Origin: Halomonas smyrnensis AAD6
GTDB taxonomy: Bacteria; Pseudomonadota; Gammaproteobacteria; Pseudomonadales; Halomonadaceae
Reading direction: 5' to 3'
Length of the DNA stretch: 64,000 bases
NCBI RefSeq assembly: GCF_000265245.1
Contig: NZ_AJKS02000011.1
Coordinates: forward strand, 42,037-106,036
How positions within the stretch are numbered: the stretch's first letter is position 1; each line of letters opens with the position of its first letter. This document shows, piece after piece, positions 53,548-63,862 of this stretch. Made by a program: the position numbers and the translations under genes. A model generated the notes under the pieces. It did not search any database. It had not been told where the DNA came from and worked only from the letters and a program-made list of their open reading frames with translations.

Positions 53548-56500
53548 ATGCTCGCCACCGCCAAGACCGAACTGACGCCCGGCTTCATGGTGATCCACGG
53601 CAATCGCCTGGAGGCGCTGCGCGACCTGGCGGTGGAATGGCTGCGCAATCACCCGCTGGGGCCGCTCGAGGACGAGGTGATCCTGGTGCAGAGCAACGGC
53701 ATCAGCCAGTGGCTGAAGCTGGCGCTGGCGGCCGATCCGCCCGCCGGCGCCGGTATCGCCGCGGCGATGGACGTCACCCTGCCGGCGCGCTACCTGTGGC
53801 AGGCCTACCGCGCGGTGCTGGGCAACGAGGCCGTGCCGCCGGCCTCGCCGCTGGACAAGCCGCGCCTGATCTGGCGGCTGATGCGCCTGCTGCCGGAGCT
53901 CACGGACGACGAGACCTTCGCCCCGCTGGCGCGCTTTCTGGCCGACGACGAGGACCGCCGCAAGCGCCACCAGCTGGCCGAGCGCCTGGCAGACCTGTTC
54001 GACCAGTATCAGGTCTATCGCGCCGACTGGCTGGCCACCTGGGCCGAGGGCCGCGACGAGCTGATCGACGCCCGCGGCCAGGCCCGGCCGCTGGCCGAGG
54101 ACCAGCGCTGGCAGCCGGCGCTGTGGCGGCGTCTTCGCGACGACATCGGCGAGGATGGCCTCGCCACCAGCCGCGCCTGGGTCCACACCCGCTTCCTCGA
54201 GGCCTGCCGCGAGCTGACGCCCGAGACGAGACCGCCTGGGCTGCCGCGCCGGGTGGTGGTGTTCGGCATCTCCTCGCTGCCCCGCCAGACGCTCGAGGCC
54301 CTGGCCGCGGTGTCGAAGGTCACCCAGGTGCTGCTCTGCGTGCACAATCCCTGCCGCCACTTCTGGGCCGACATCATCGAGCACAAGGACCTGCTGCGGG
54401 CCGCCCGCCGGCGCCAGCGCCAGCGCCCCGGCATGCCTCTGGAGCTCGACGACACCCAGCTGCACCTCCACGCCCAGCCACTGCTGGCCGCCTGGGGCAA
54501 GCAGGGTCGTGACTACCTGCGCCTGCTCGACGAGTTCGACGACCAGGACGCCTACCGCGCGCTGTTCGACGCCGAGGCGATGCGCATCGACCTGTTCGAC
54601 TCGCCCGCCGACGGCGAGGCGCCGGGTCTGCTGCAGCAGCTGCAGGACGACGTGCTCGAGCTGCGCCCGCCCCAGGAGACCCGCGAGGCCTGGCCGGCGG
54701 TGGACCCGGCCCATGATCGCAGCCTGCGCTTCCACGTCGCCCACAGCGCCCTGCGCGAGGTCGAGATCCTCCACGACCAGCTGCTGGCCGCCTTCGACGC
54801 CGACCCCACGCTGCGCCCCCGCGACGTGCTGGTGATGGTGCCGGACATCGACACCTACGCCGCCGCCGTGCAGGCGGTGTTCGGCCGCCTGCCGCCGGAG
54901 GACCCGCGCCACATTCCGTTCACGCTCTCCGACCAGACCAGCCGCCATCGCCAGCCGCTGCTGGTGGCGCTGGAGGCGCTGCTGCACCTGCCGGAGGCGC
55001 GGCTGACGGTCAGCGACCTGCTGGACCTTTTGGAAGTGCCCGCCCTGCGCGCCCGCTTCGGCCTGGACGCCGAGGCGCTGCCGGTGCTGCGGCGCTGGAT
55101 CGAGGGCGCCGGCATCCGCTGGGGGCTCGACGCCGAGCAGCGCGCCCGGCTCGACCTGCCCGGCGGGCTCACCGCCAACACCTGGGCCTTCGGCCTGCGC
55201 CGGCTGCTGCTGGGCTACGCCGTCGGCGACACCGCGGACGGCCCCTGGCACGACATCGAGCCCTACGGCGACATCGGCGGCCTGGAGGCGGCGCTGGCCG
55301 GACCGCTGATGGACCTGCTCGACGCCCTCGAGGCCCAGTGGCGCGCGCTCACAGAGCCCGCCGACGTGCCCACCTGGTGCCGCCGCCTGCGCGGGCTGCT
55401 CGCCGCCTGCTTCGCCGCCGAGGACGAGGCCGACCTCGCCACCCTGAGCCGCCTGGAGGAGGGCCTGGAGACCTGGCAGGAAACCAGCGAAGACGCCGGC
55501 CTCACCGAGGCGCTGCCGCTCTCGGTGGTGCGCGAGCACTGGCTCGGCCAGCTCGACGAGGCCAACCTCTCCCAGCGCTTCCTGGCCGGCGCTGTGAACG
55601 TCGCCACCCTGATGCCGATGCGCGCCATCCCGTTCCGCCACGTGTGCCTGCTGGGCATGAATGACGGCGAGTACCCGCGGGTACAGCGCCCGCTGGACAT
55701 CGACCTGATGGGCCACGACTACCGCCCCGGCGACCGCTCGCGCCGCGAGGACGACCGCTACCTGTTCCTCGAGGCGCTGCTCTCGGCCCGCGACAGCCTG
55801 ATGGTCAGCTGGGTCGGCCGCAGCATCCACGACAACGAGCCGCGCCCGCCCTCGGTGCTGCTCGGCCAGCTGCGCGATCATCTGGCCGCCGGCTGGACGC
55901 TCGCCGGCCACGAAAACGAGGACGACGCCGGCCAGGCCCTGGTCGACGCCCTGACAACCGAACACCCGCTGCAGCCGTTCAGCAGAAAATACTTCCGTGC
56001 GGGGTCGGGCACGGTAGGAAGCCGCGCGGGGTCGGGCGCGGTAGAAGGCCTTTCAGATAACCCGGGCCTGTTTACCTACGCCCGGGAGTGGCGGGCGGTG
56101 CACACCGGCCGGCCGACGCCGGAGGCCGACGCCGACGGCGAGCTGCCACCGATCGAGCTCGACACGGCGCTGACGCTGTCGCGCCTCAGTGGCTTCCTCA
56201 AGGACCCGGTGAAGGCCTTCTTCACCACTCGCCTCGGCGTGTATCTCGAGCGCGAGGCGCTGGAGAGCCCCGACCACGAGCCCTTCGCCCTGGACGGCCT
56301 GGACCACTGGCAGCTCCAGCAGGCGCTGATCGAGGCCGGGCGCCGCGCCGTCGATGCCGCCGAGCCGCCGATGCCCGCCGTGCACGACACCCTGGAACGC
56401 CTGGAACGCGAGGGTCGCCTGGCCATGGGCGGCTTCGCCGAGCTGATGCGCGAGCACCTGGTCGAGCCGCTGGACGGCCTGCTCGGCGACTACGCCGACC

Positions 56501-57204
56501 AGCTCGAGGCCTGGCCCCACGCCTGGGAGACACCGGCCGCCGTGTCGCTGGAGCTCGCCACCGATAGCGATCCCCTTCGCATCGAGGACTGGCTGGACGG
56601 CCTGCGCGAGAACGCCGCCGGCGAGCGCTGCCGGCTGGTGCTGATGACCAGCAGCCTGGTCAACAAGGGCAAGTACCACTGGAAGCACTGGCTGGCCCCC
56701 TGGGTCGCGCACCTGGCCGGCCAGCTCGCCCTCGGCCCCATGACCACGGTGCTGCTCTCCCGCGCCGGCGGCGGCACCCTGGCGCCGCTGGACGCCGGCA
56801 CCGCTCGCGCGCACCTGGAGGCCATCGCCCGGGCCTGGCGCGCCGGCATGGCCACCCCCCTGCCGCTGGCCCGCGACACCGCCTTCGCCTGGCACGAGAA
56901 GGGCGGCGACCCCGACGCCCTGGCCCGCGTCTTCGGCAGCGAGGAGAAGGCGGAAGAAGCCGATCACAAGGCCTGGAAGGCCGCCGTCACCGCCTTCCAT
57001 GGCACCGGCTACAACGGCGACCATGGCGAGCTGGGCCGCGACCCGTATCTCGCCCGCCAGTGGCGCGACCTCGAAGGTCTGGTGCGCCATGAGGCCGCCG
57101 GGCGGCGCTTCACCGAACTGACCGCGGCGCTCTACGCGCCCCTCCACGACGCGGTGAAGGCCAAGAAGAACGGGAGTAAGGGCCAGGGAGGCAAGAACTC
57201 ATGA
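53548..57204 (+). CDS. recC: Exodeoxyribonuclease V subunit gamma
   Basis: 1218 residues, slightly longer than E. coli RecC. RecC splits the duplex and reads Chi in the RecBCD complex that processes double-strand breaks. FMVIHGNRLEALRDLAVEWL opens the inactive helicase-like part; LVQSNGISQWLKLALA, MNDGEYPRVQRPLDIDLM and RREDDRYLFLEALLSARDSL are RecC motifs. At residues 818-835 a 9-residue unit (AGSGTVGSR / AGSGAVEGL) is repeated in tandem in what looks like an inserted loop. AAGGA precedes the ATG. Its TGA overlaps the recB ATG. Confidence 0.95.
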   Translation: MLATAKTELTPGFMVIHGNRLEALRDLAVEWLRNHPLGPLEDEVILVQSNGISQWLKLALAADPPAGAGIAAAMDVTLPARYLWQAYRAVLGNEAVPPASPLDKPRLIWRLMRLLPELTDDETFAPLARFLADDEDRRKRHQLAERLADLFDQYQVYRADWLATWAEGRDELIDARGQARPLAEDQRWQPALWRRLRDDIGEDGLATSRAWVHTRFLEACRELTPETRPPGLPRRVVVFGISSLPRQTLEALAAVSKVTQVLLCVHNPCRHFWADIIEHKDLLRAARRRQRQRPGMPLELDDTQLHLHAQPLLAAWGKQGRDYLRLLDEFDDQDAYRALFDAEAMRIDLFDSPADGEAPGLLQQLQDDVLELRPPQETREAWPAVDPAHDRSLRFHVAHSALREVEILHDQLLAAFDADPTLRPRDVLVMVPDIDTYAAAVQAVFGRLPPEDPRHIPFTLSDQTSRHRQPLLVALEALLHLPEARLTVSDLLDLLEVPALRARFGLDAEALPVLRRWIEGAGIRWGLDAEQRARLDLPGGLTANTWAFGLRRLLLGYAVGDTADGPWHDIEPYGDIGGLEAALAGPLMDLLDALEAQWRALTEPADVPTWCRRLRGLLAACFAAEDEADLATLSRLEEGLETWQETSEDAGLTEALPLSVVREHWLGQLDEANLSQRFLAGAVNVATLMPMRAIPFRHVCLLGMNDGEYPRVQRPLDIDLMGHDYRPGDRSRREDDRYLFLEALLSARDSLMVSWVGRSIHDNEPRPPSVLLGQLRDHLAAGWTLAGHENEDDAGQALVDALTTEHPLQPFSRKYFRAGSGTVGSRAGSGAVEGLSDNPGLFTYAREWRAVHTGRPTPEADADGELPPIELDTALTLSRLSGFLKDPVKAFFTTRLGVYLEREALESPDHEPFALDGLDHWQLQQALIEAGRRAVDAAEPPMPAVHDTLERLEREGRLAMGGFAELMREHLVEPLDGLLGDYADQLEAWPHAWETPAAVSLELATDSDPLRIEDWLDGLRENAAGERCRLVLMTSSLVNKGKYHWKHWLAPWVAHLAGQLALGPMTTVLLSRAGGGTLAPLDAGTARAHLEAIARAWRAGMATPLPLARDTAFAWHEKGGDPDALARVFGSEEKAEEADHKAWKAAVTAFHGTGYNGDHGELGRDPYLARQWRDLEGLVRHEAAGRRFTELTAALYAPLHDAVKAKKNGSKGQGGKNS
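55999..56052 (+). repeat. 27-bp imperfect tandem duplication inside recC
   Basis: Two in-frame 27-bp units (55999-56025 and 56026-56052) agree at 22 positions and both start GCGGGGTCGGGC. They code for the repeated AGSG loop of RecC. Confidence 0.8.
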
Positions 57205-60200
57205 ACTCGCCCGATACCGCTCGAAATAACGTAGAAACCCTGCACGCGGCCGAGACGCCTCGGCTCGATCCCGTGGCGCTGCCGCTCACCGGCAGCCGGC
57301 TGATCGAGGCCAGCGCCGGCACCGGCAAGACCTTCACCATCGCCCTGCTCTACCTGCGGCTGGTGCTCGGCCCGCGCGATGAAGCGGACGCGGCCAGCTT
57401 CCCGCGGCCGCTGACGCCGCCGGAGATCCTGGTGGTCACCTTCACCAACGCCGCCACCCAGGAGCTCCGCGACCGCATCCGCGCCCGGCTGGTGGAGGCG
57501 GCGGACGCCTTCCAGCCGGAGGGTATGCCGGTTCAGGCGCCCGACGCCGCGCCCGAGTTGTTTCCCAACGAGACCGGCGACCTGTTCGCCGAACCGGGTG
57601 TGGATAATCCAGAGCCCGATGGTGAAACGCCGCCCAGCGGCGACCCGCCGGGCGGCGATCCGCTGCTCGCCCTGCGCGACAGCTACCCCCGCGAGAGCTG
57701 GCCGACCTGCGCCCGCCGGCTGCGGCTGGCCGCCGAGTGGATGGACGAGGCCGCGGTCTCCACCATCCACGCCTGGTGCCACCGCATGCTGCGCGAGCAC
57801 GCCTTCGACAGCGGCAGCCTGTTCGCCCTGGAAATGTCGCTGGACCAGTCGGAGATGGACCTGGAGATCGCCCGGGACTACTGGCGCAGCTTCTACTACG
57901 ACCTCGACCCCGAGGCGCTGGCCATCGTCGCCCGCTACTGGACCACGCCGGACGCCCTCAACGACACCGCCGCCCGGCTGCGCACCCACGCCGCCGCCCT
58001 GCCCGCGGCCCCGCCGCCGTTCGAGGCGCTCTCGAACTACCGCGAGCAGCGCGCCGCGGCGCTGGCCGAGCTGAAGGCGCCCTGGCCGGCCTGGCTCGAC
58101 GAGCTGGAGGCGCTGCTCGAGGCCGCCGCCAAGCGCAAGGCCTTTAACGGCCAGAAGCTCAACGCCAGGAGCCGCGCCAACTGGCTCGCCGCCCTGCGCG
58201 ACTGGGCCCATGACGCCGAGCTCGCGAGCCCCGATCTCACCCCCGCCGCCTGGAAGCGCCTGACGCCCGACGGCATCGCCGAGATCTGGAAGGAAGATCC
58301 CGTGCCCAACCTGCCGGCGCTGGAGGCGCTGGCCGAGCTCCCGGAGCGCCTCGCCGCGCTGCCCGACCCGTTCGCCGACCTGCTCGCCCACGCCGTGCAC
58401 TGGATGGCCGCGCGCCGCGAGACCGTGCAGCGCCGCCGCGCCGAGCTCGGCCCCGACGACCTGCTGCACCGGCTGGACGCCGCCTTCGCGGGCGAGGCCG
58501 GCGAGACGCTGGCCGCGCGCATCCGCGAGCAGTTCCCGGTGGCGCTGGTCGACGAGTTCCAGGACACCGACCCGGTGCAGTACCGGCTGTTCGACCGGGT
58601 CTATGAGCTGGAAGAAAACAGAGAGGACAGCGCCGTCCTACTGATCGGCGACCCCAAGCAGGCGATCTACGCCTTCCGCGGCGCCGATATCCACACCTAT
58701 CTCCAGGCCCGGCGCGACACCGCCGGCCGCCACGTCACGCTGGGCACCAACTTCCGCTCCGCCACGCCCATGGTCGAGGCGGTGAACCGGGTGTTCGCCC
58801 ACGCCGAGCAGAGCGAATCCGGCGCCTTCCTGTTCCGCCGCGGGGACGATAACCCGGTCCCCTTCGCCCCCGTCGACGCCAACGGTCGCAAGGACTCACT
58901 CACCCGGCACGGCGCCGCACAGCCGGCGATGACGCTCTGGCACCTGGCCACCGACGACACCCTGCCCAAGGGGGCCTACCTGACCGAGCTGGCCGCGCGC
59001 TGCGCCACCGAGATGGCGAGCCTGCTGCGCGAGGGCCAGGCCGGGCAGACGGGCTTTACCCAAGATGGCGAGCTGCGCCCGCTGGCGCCGTCGGACCTCG
59101 CCGTGCTGGTCAACAACGCCGGCGAGGCCCGCGCCATCCGCACCGCCCTGCTTGCCCGCGGCATCCGCAGCGTCTATCTCTCCGACAAGGAGGGCGTGTT
59201 CGAGACCGAGGCCGCCGCCGAGCTGGAGGGGTGGCTGGCCGCCTGCGCCGCGCCGGACGACGAGCGCTGCCTGCGCGCGGCACTCGCCACGCCGAGCCTG
59301 GGGCTCTCGCTTTCCGAGCTCGACGCCCTGAACGGCGGCCCCCAGCAGGACGAGCTCGCCTGGGAGGCGCGGGTGATGCAGTTCCGCGACTATCATCGCC
59401 AGTGGCAGCGCCGCGGCGTGCTGCCCATGCTGCACCGGCTGCTGGCCGACTTCGCCGTGCCCGGCCGCCTGCTGGCGGTGCCCGAGGGCGAGCGACGGCT
59501 CACCGACCTGCTGCACCTCGGCGAGCTGCTGCAGGAGGCCAGCACCGAGATCGACGGCGAGCACGCCCTGCTGCGCTTTCTGGCAGAGTCCCGCGCGCAT
59601 CCGCACGCACAGTCCGACACCCACCGCCTGCGCCTGGAGAGCGACGCCGACCTGGTGCAGGTGGTCACCATCCACAAGTCCAAGGGCCTGGAGTACCCGC
59701 TGGTGTTCCTGCCCTTCATCGCCGCCTTCCGCCCGGTGAAGCAGGGCGACCTGCCGCTGCGCTGGCATGACGACGACGGCCACCTGCGCCTGACGCTCTC
59801 CGCCGACGAGGCGATACTCGCCCGCGCCGACCACGAGCGCCTGGGCGAGGACCTGCGCAAGCTCTACGTCGCCCTGACCCGCGCCCGCCACGCCACCTGG
59901 CTCGGCCTGGCGCCGCTGGACGCCATGGAGCGCAGCGCCGTCGGCCATCTGCTCTCCGGGGGCGAGGCGCTCTCGCCCGACAACCTGCGCCCGGCCCTCG
60001 AGGCACTGGCCGATGGCGAGGGGCGGGTCGCGGTGCAGGACGCCCCCGAGGCCGATGCCACGCCGGTCGAGCTCGCCGGCGACGACGCGCCGCTGGGTGA
60101 GGCCCGCGCGCCCACCCGGGCGATCCGCGAGCACTGGTGGATCGCCAGCTACTCGGCGCTGCGCACCGGCGCCACGCCGGATGACGAGGGAACGGACGAC

Positions 60201-61064
60201 GCCGCCGCCGAGGCCGAGCCGTCGCCCGAGCCCACCACCGCCGACGAGGCCACGGCGATGGAGGTGATCCACGAACCCTTCGATGCCAGTGCCGCCACGG
60301 TGAGCGAGGGTTCGCTTCACCGCTTCCCCCGCGGGCCCTCTGCAGGCACCTTCCTGCACGGCCTGCTGGAGTGGGCCGGCGAGGAAGGCTTCGCCCGGGT
60401 GGCCGAAGACGCCGAGCTGCGCGCCGACACCCTGGCCCGGCGCGCCAACCGCCGCGGCTGGGAGGGCCAGATCGCCGCCCTCGAACAGTGGCTGCCGGAG
60501 CTACTGACCACGCCGCTGCCGGTGCCGAAGCCGGGCGATGGCGAGGCCGCACCGTTGAGCCTCGATGCGCTTGCCGGCTACCGGGTCGAGCTGGAGTTCT
60601 GGTTCGCCGCGCACAGGGTCAACACCCGCAGGATGGACGCCCTCGTAAGCGCTCACACACTCGGCGGGCGTCCGCGGCCGGCGCTGGAGCCCGATACCTT
60701 GAACGGCATGCTCAAGGGCTTCATCGACCTGGTGGTGGAGCACGAGGGGCGCTTCTACGTGCTCGACTGGAAGTCCAACCACCTGGGCGCGGACGATGCC
60801 GCCTACACCGAGGCGGCGATGGCGGAGGCCGTGCTCGAGAAGCGCTACGACGTGCAGTACTGCCTCTACCTGCTGGCCCTGCACCGGCTGCTCGAGGCCC
60901 GGCTGCCGGACTACGACATCGAGCGCCACCTGGGTGGGGCGCTCTACGTCTTCCTGCGCGGCACCCGCGCGCCCTCCCGCGGCGTGCACGCCGAACGCCC
61001 GCCGAGCGAGCTGATCCTCGCGCTCGATGCCCTGTTCCGCGCCGCCGAGGAGGCCGTCGCATGA
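57201..61064 (+). CDS. recB: Exodeoxyribonuclease V subunit beta
   Basis: 1287 residues. RecB is the 3'-5' helicase and the nuclease of RecBCD. Walker A EASAGTGKTFTIA (near residue 35), DEFQDTDPVQY (motif II), HKSKGLEYPLVFLPF (motif V) and LYVALTRARHATW (motif VI). The nuclease site is near the C-terminus: GFIDLVV and LDWKSNHLG. An acidic Pro-rich insertion (FPNETGDLFAEPGVDNPEPDGE) sits between motifs Ia and the next conserved block. Overlaps recC and recD by ATGA at both ends, so the three proteins are made in step. Confidence 0.96.
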   Translation: MNSPDTARNNVETLHAAETPRLDPVALPLTGSRLIEASAGTGKTFTIALLYLRLVLGPRDEADAASFPRPLTPPEILVVTFTNAATQELRDRIRARLVEAADAFQPEGMPVQAPDAAPELFPNETGDLFAEPGVDNPEPDGETPPSGDPPGGDPLLALRDSYPRESWPTCARRLRLAAEWMDEAAVSTIHAWCHRMLREHAFDSGSLFALEMSLDQSEMDLEIARDYWRSFYYDLDPEALAIVARYWTTPDALNDTAARLRTHAAALPAAPPPFEALSNYREQRAAALAELKAPWPAWLDELEALLEAAAKRKAFNGQKLNARSRANWLAALRDWAHDAELASPDLTPAAWKRLTPDGIAEIWKEDPVPNLPALEALAELPERLAALPDPFADLLAHAVHWMAARRETVQRRRAELGPDDLLHRLDAAFAGEAGETLAARIREQFPVALVDEFQDTDPVQYRLFDRVYELEENREDSAVLLIGDPKQAIYAFRGADIHTYLQARRDTAGRHVTLGTNFRSATPMVEAVNRVFAHAEQSESGAFLFRRGDDNPVPFAPVDANGRKDSLTRHGAAQPAMTLWHLATDDTLPKGAYLTELAARCATEMASLLREGQAGQTGFTQDGELRPLAPSDLAVLVNNAGEARAIRTALLARGIRSVYLSDKEGVFETEAAAELEGWLAACAAPDDERCLRAALATPSLGLSLSELDALNGGPQQDELAWEARVMQFRDYHRQWQRRGVLPMLHRLLADFAVPGRLLAVPEGERRLTDLLHLGELLQEASTEIDGEHALLRFLAESRAHPHAQSDTHRLRLESDADLVQVVTIHKSKGLEYPLVFLPFIAAFRPVKQGDLPLRWHDDDGHLRLTLSADEAILARADHERLGEDLRKLYVALTRARHATWLGLAPLDAMERSAVGHLLSGGEALSPDNLRPALEALADGEGRVAVQDAPEADATPVELAGDDAPLGEARAPTRAIREHWWIASYSALRTGATPDDEGTDDAAAEAEPSPEPTTADEATAMEVIHEPFDASAATVSEGSLHRFPRGPSAGTFLHGLLEWAGEEGFARVAEDAELRADTLARRANRRGWEGQIAALEQWLPELLTTPLPVPKPGDGEAAPLSLDALAGYRVELEFWFAAHRVNTRRMDALVSAHTLGGRPRPALEPDTLNGMLKGFIDLVVEHEGRFYVLDWKSNHLGADDAAYTEAAMAEAVLEKRYDVQYCLYLLALHRLLEARLPDYDIERHLGGALYVFLRGTRAPSRGVHAERPPSELILALDALFRAAEEAVA

Positions 61065-63280
61065 CCCCGGATATCCCCAACCACGACGCCGCGTCCGAAC
61101 AAGCACCCGAAACCGCGCTGGCCGATCACGCGGCGCTGTTCGCCCTGCTCGACCGCTGGGTGGCACGCGGCTGGCTGCGCTCGCTGGACCGCGCCTTCGC
61201 CGCCTTCCTGCATCGCGAGGCGACGGCGGCCAACGGGATGAGTGAGGCCTCACCCCTGCTGTTGCTGGCGGCGGCGCTGGCCAGCCACCAGCTCGGCCGC
61301 GGCCACGTGTGCCTGGACCTGGCCCAGACGCTGGCCACCCCGGACCTGGCGCTCTCGCTGCCGCCGGAGGGCGACAGCCTGGACGACCCGCCGCCGCTGC
61401 CCAGCCGGGTGATGGCCGCGCTGGAGCTGGACGCCTGGCGCGCCGCCCTCGCCCAGCCCGAGCTCGTCGCCGACGGCCCCGGCAGCACCCCGCTGGTGCT
61501 CGCCGGTACCGATGCGCGCCCGCGGCTCTACCTGCGCCGCTACTGGCAGCACGAGCAGGATATCCACAGCCGGATCTTCGCCCGGCTCGGTAGCGGGGAG
61601 AATGACGAGGCGCCGGACGCCGCCCGCCTGCGCCCGATCCTCGATGCGCTTTTTCCCGAGCGGGGCGATGCGCCGCCAGCCATCGACTGGCAGAAGGCCG
61701 CCTGCGCCCTGGCCGGCCGCTCGCGCTTCGCGGTGATCACCGGCGGCCCCGGCACCGGCAAGACCACCACCGTGGTGCGCCTGCTCGCCCTGCTCCAGGC
61801 GCTGGCCATGGGGAATAACGAAGACGAGGAAAGCGAAGCGGACGGCGCACCGCCCCTGCGCATCCGCCTGGCCGCGCCCACCGGCAAGGCCGCGGCCCGG
61901 CTCAACGAGTCCATCGCCGGCCAGGTGGCACGGCTGGACCTCGACGGCCTGGCCGAGGATCCCGAGCGGCTGCGCGAGGTGATTCCGAAGGACGTCAGCA
62001 CGCTGCACAGGTTATTGGGCTCGCGCCCGGACACCCGCCGCTTCCGCCACGACCGCCACAACCCGCTGCCGCTGGACGTGCTGGTGGTGGACGAGGCCTC
62101 GATGGTGGACGTGGGCATGATGGCCGCGATGCTCGAGGCGCTGCCGCCCCGGGCGCGGCTGGTGCTGCTGGGCGACAAGGACCAGCTCGCCTCGGTGGAG
62201 GCCGGATCGGTGCTGGGCGACCTGTGCGCCCGGGCCGAAGGCGGCCACTACACCCCGGCCACCGCCGAGTGGCTGGGTGAGGCCACCGGCCAACCACTGC
62301 CCGCGGAGACGCGGGACGCCAACGGCCAGCCGTTGGACCAAGCCATCGCCATGCTGCGCGTCAGCCACCGCTTCACCGCCGACAGCGGCATCGGCCAACT
62401 GGCCGCGGCGATCAACCTGGAAGCCGAGCCCTCCGCCAAGCGCAAAGCGATTGGCGACGCCCTGAGCGCCGGCTTCGCCGACCTCTCGCATCAGAAGCTC
62501 TCCGCCGACGACGAGCGCGGCCTGGCCCGCCTGGCCGTGACCGGCTGCCCGGAGCGCTTTTCTCGCCATCAGCCCGGCGCCCGCGCCGCCATCGCGCCGC
62601 CGGTGGGCTACCGCCACTTCCTGAGCGTGATGGCCGAGCGGCGCCCGGCGATTGAGGCGGATCAGGACGCCTTCGATGATTGGGCAAGAGAGGTGCTAGC
62701 CGCCCACGGCGACTTCCAGCTGCTGTGCGCGTTGCGCCGCGGCCCCTGGGGCGTGGAAGGCCTGAACGAGCGGGTGCGCCAGGCGCTGGAGCGGGAAAAG
62801 CTGATCGACAGCCAGGACGGCCGCCAGCGCTGGTACCCCGGCCGCCCGGTGCTGGTGACCAAGAACGACTACGGCCTGGGGCTGATGAACGGCGATATCG
62901 GCATCACCCTGGATATGCCGCGCCCGGATGCAATGCACTCTTCACAGCGCCCGAACAATGCGCTTGGCGACGGCAGCCGCCTGCTGCGGGTGGCCTTCCC
63001 CGCCGGTGACGGCACCGACCGCATCAAGTGGGTGCTGCCCTCGCGCCTGCAGGCGGTGGAGACGGTGTTCGCGATGACGGTGCACAAGTCCCAGGGCTCG
63101 GAGTTCACCCACGCTGCCCTGGTGCTGCCCGACGCGCCGAACCCCATCCTCACCCGGGAGCTGGTCTACACCGGCATCACCCGCGCGCGCCACTGGCTGA
63201 CGCTGGTGGAAACCGGCCGCGGCCAGCTGATGGACGCGGCGCAGAGAAGAGTGATGCGGGTGAGTGGGTTGGGGAGTTGA
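61061..63280 (+). CDS. recD: Exodeoxyribonuclease V subunit alpha
   Basis: 739 residues, somewhat longer than E. coli RecD. It is the 5'-3' helicase of RecBCD. Walker A GGPGTGKTTTVVRLL, motif II VVDEASMVDVGMM, LLGDKDQLASVEAGSVLGDLC (motif III) and TVHKSQGSEFTHAALVLP (motif V) are intact. The ATG at 61061 overlaps the recB stop. Extra residues lie after motif III (EWLGEATGQPLPAETRDANG). It is the last gene of recCBD; sequence composition drops in GC right after its stop. Confidence 0.95.
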   Translation: MTPDIPNHDAASEQAPETALADHAALFALLDRWVARGWLRSLDRAFAAFLHREATAANGMSEASPLLLLAAALASHQLGRGHVCLDLAQTLATPDLALSLPPEGDSLDDPPPLPSRVMAALELDAWRAALAQPELVADGPGSTPLVLAGTDARPRLYLRRYWQHEQDIHSRIFARLGSGENDEAPDAARLRPILDALFPERGDAPPAIDWQKAACALAGRSRFAVITGGPGTGKTTTVVRLLALLQALAMGNNEDEESEADGAPPLRIRLAAPTGKAAARLNESIAGQVARLDLDGLAEDPERLREVIPKDVSTLHRLLGSRPDTRRFRHDRHNPLPLDVLVVDEASMVDVGMMAAMLEALPPRARLVLLGDKDQLASVEAGSVLGDLCARAEGGHYTPATAEWLGEATGQPLPAETRDANGQPLDQAIAMLRVSHRFTADSGIGQLAAAINLEAEPSAKRKAIGDALSAGFADLSHQKLSADDERGLARLAVTGCPERFSRHQPGARAAIAPPVGYRHFLSVMAERRPAIEADQDAFDDWAREVLAAHGDFQLLCALRRGPWGVEGLNERVRQALEREKLIDSQDGRQRWYPGRPVLVTKNDYGLGLMNGDIGITLDMPRPDAMHSSQRPNNALGDGSRLLRVAFPAGDGTDRIKWVLPSRLQAVETVFAMTVHKSQGSEFTHAALVLPDAPNPILTRELVYTGITRARHWLTLVETGRGQLMDAAQRRVMRVSGLGS

Positions 63281-63454
63281 TGGTCTTCATCTCCCTTCTT
63301 ATTTCGGCAAAATTGCAGGTCAGCTTTCGGCCAGGAGCAGACATTCAGGCGATTATAATGTGACCATCAAGTCAGTCTACCGAAAAAACGCGTAGTGGTT
63401 TAAAGATCGGCTGGATTTACTTGTTTAAGCTAACTACCGTTACTGTACACACCG
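63281..63454. other. AT-richer spacer after recD
   Basis: About 170 nt with no gene or clear terminator recognised. It marks a visible shift from GC-rich coding sequence to AT-richer sequence that continues to the window end. Confidence 0.5.
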
Positions 63455-63862
63455 TCAGTCCCCCATCAGCCGTTCCAAATCCTTCATGTCCTCTTCATAA
63501 TCCTTATCAGCTATGGCCATCTCGCACTCCATACGAATTTCCATATACATCATTTCGGGGTCGTAAGCGTATTTGGTGCTTCTGTACCAAGCATAAGCAT
63601 CGTAAATCATCATTCTTCTAATCTCGTTATAAAATTCCTCGCCTTGCTCTGCATCACGTTTCTCCATCAGTTCATCAAGGTCTTCTCTAGATAAATCCCT
63701 TGGCGCCTCTAATGATATGAAGTCTTTAACACCATCTGTAACATAGGTTGCGTATTGTACGCAGTCTGTCGTGCTGGATGGTGAGCCAGGATGGCTGTAA
63801 TCCATCGCAATAGCTGTAGAGGACACCATTAAGAGCCCACCCAACAGTAACCCACTTCGCAT
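63455..63862 (-). CDS. Small secreted protein of unknown function
   Basis: 135 residues with a signal peptide (MRSGLLLGGLLMVSSTAIA). The mature part is acidic and Met/Tyr-rich (YDPEMMYMEIRMECEMAIADKDYEEDM), with two Cys that could form a disulfide. I do not recognise it. The start at 63862 has AAGGGGTGA upstream; an in-frame ATG at 63895 is less likely. Codon use and base composition are AT-richer than in all other genes here, a sign of acquired or poorly expressed sequence. It converges on recD. Confidence 0.68.
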   Translation of the reverse strand: MRSGLLLGGLLMVSSTAIAMDYSHPGSPSSTTDCVQYATYVTDGVKDFISLEAPRDLSREDLDELMEKRDAEQGEEFYNEIRRMMIYDAYAWYRSTKYAYDPEMMYMEIRMECEMAIADKDYEEDMKDLERLMGD

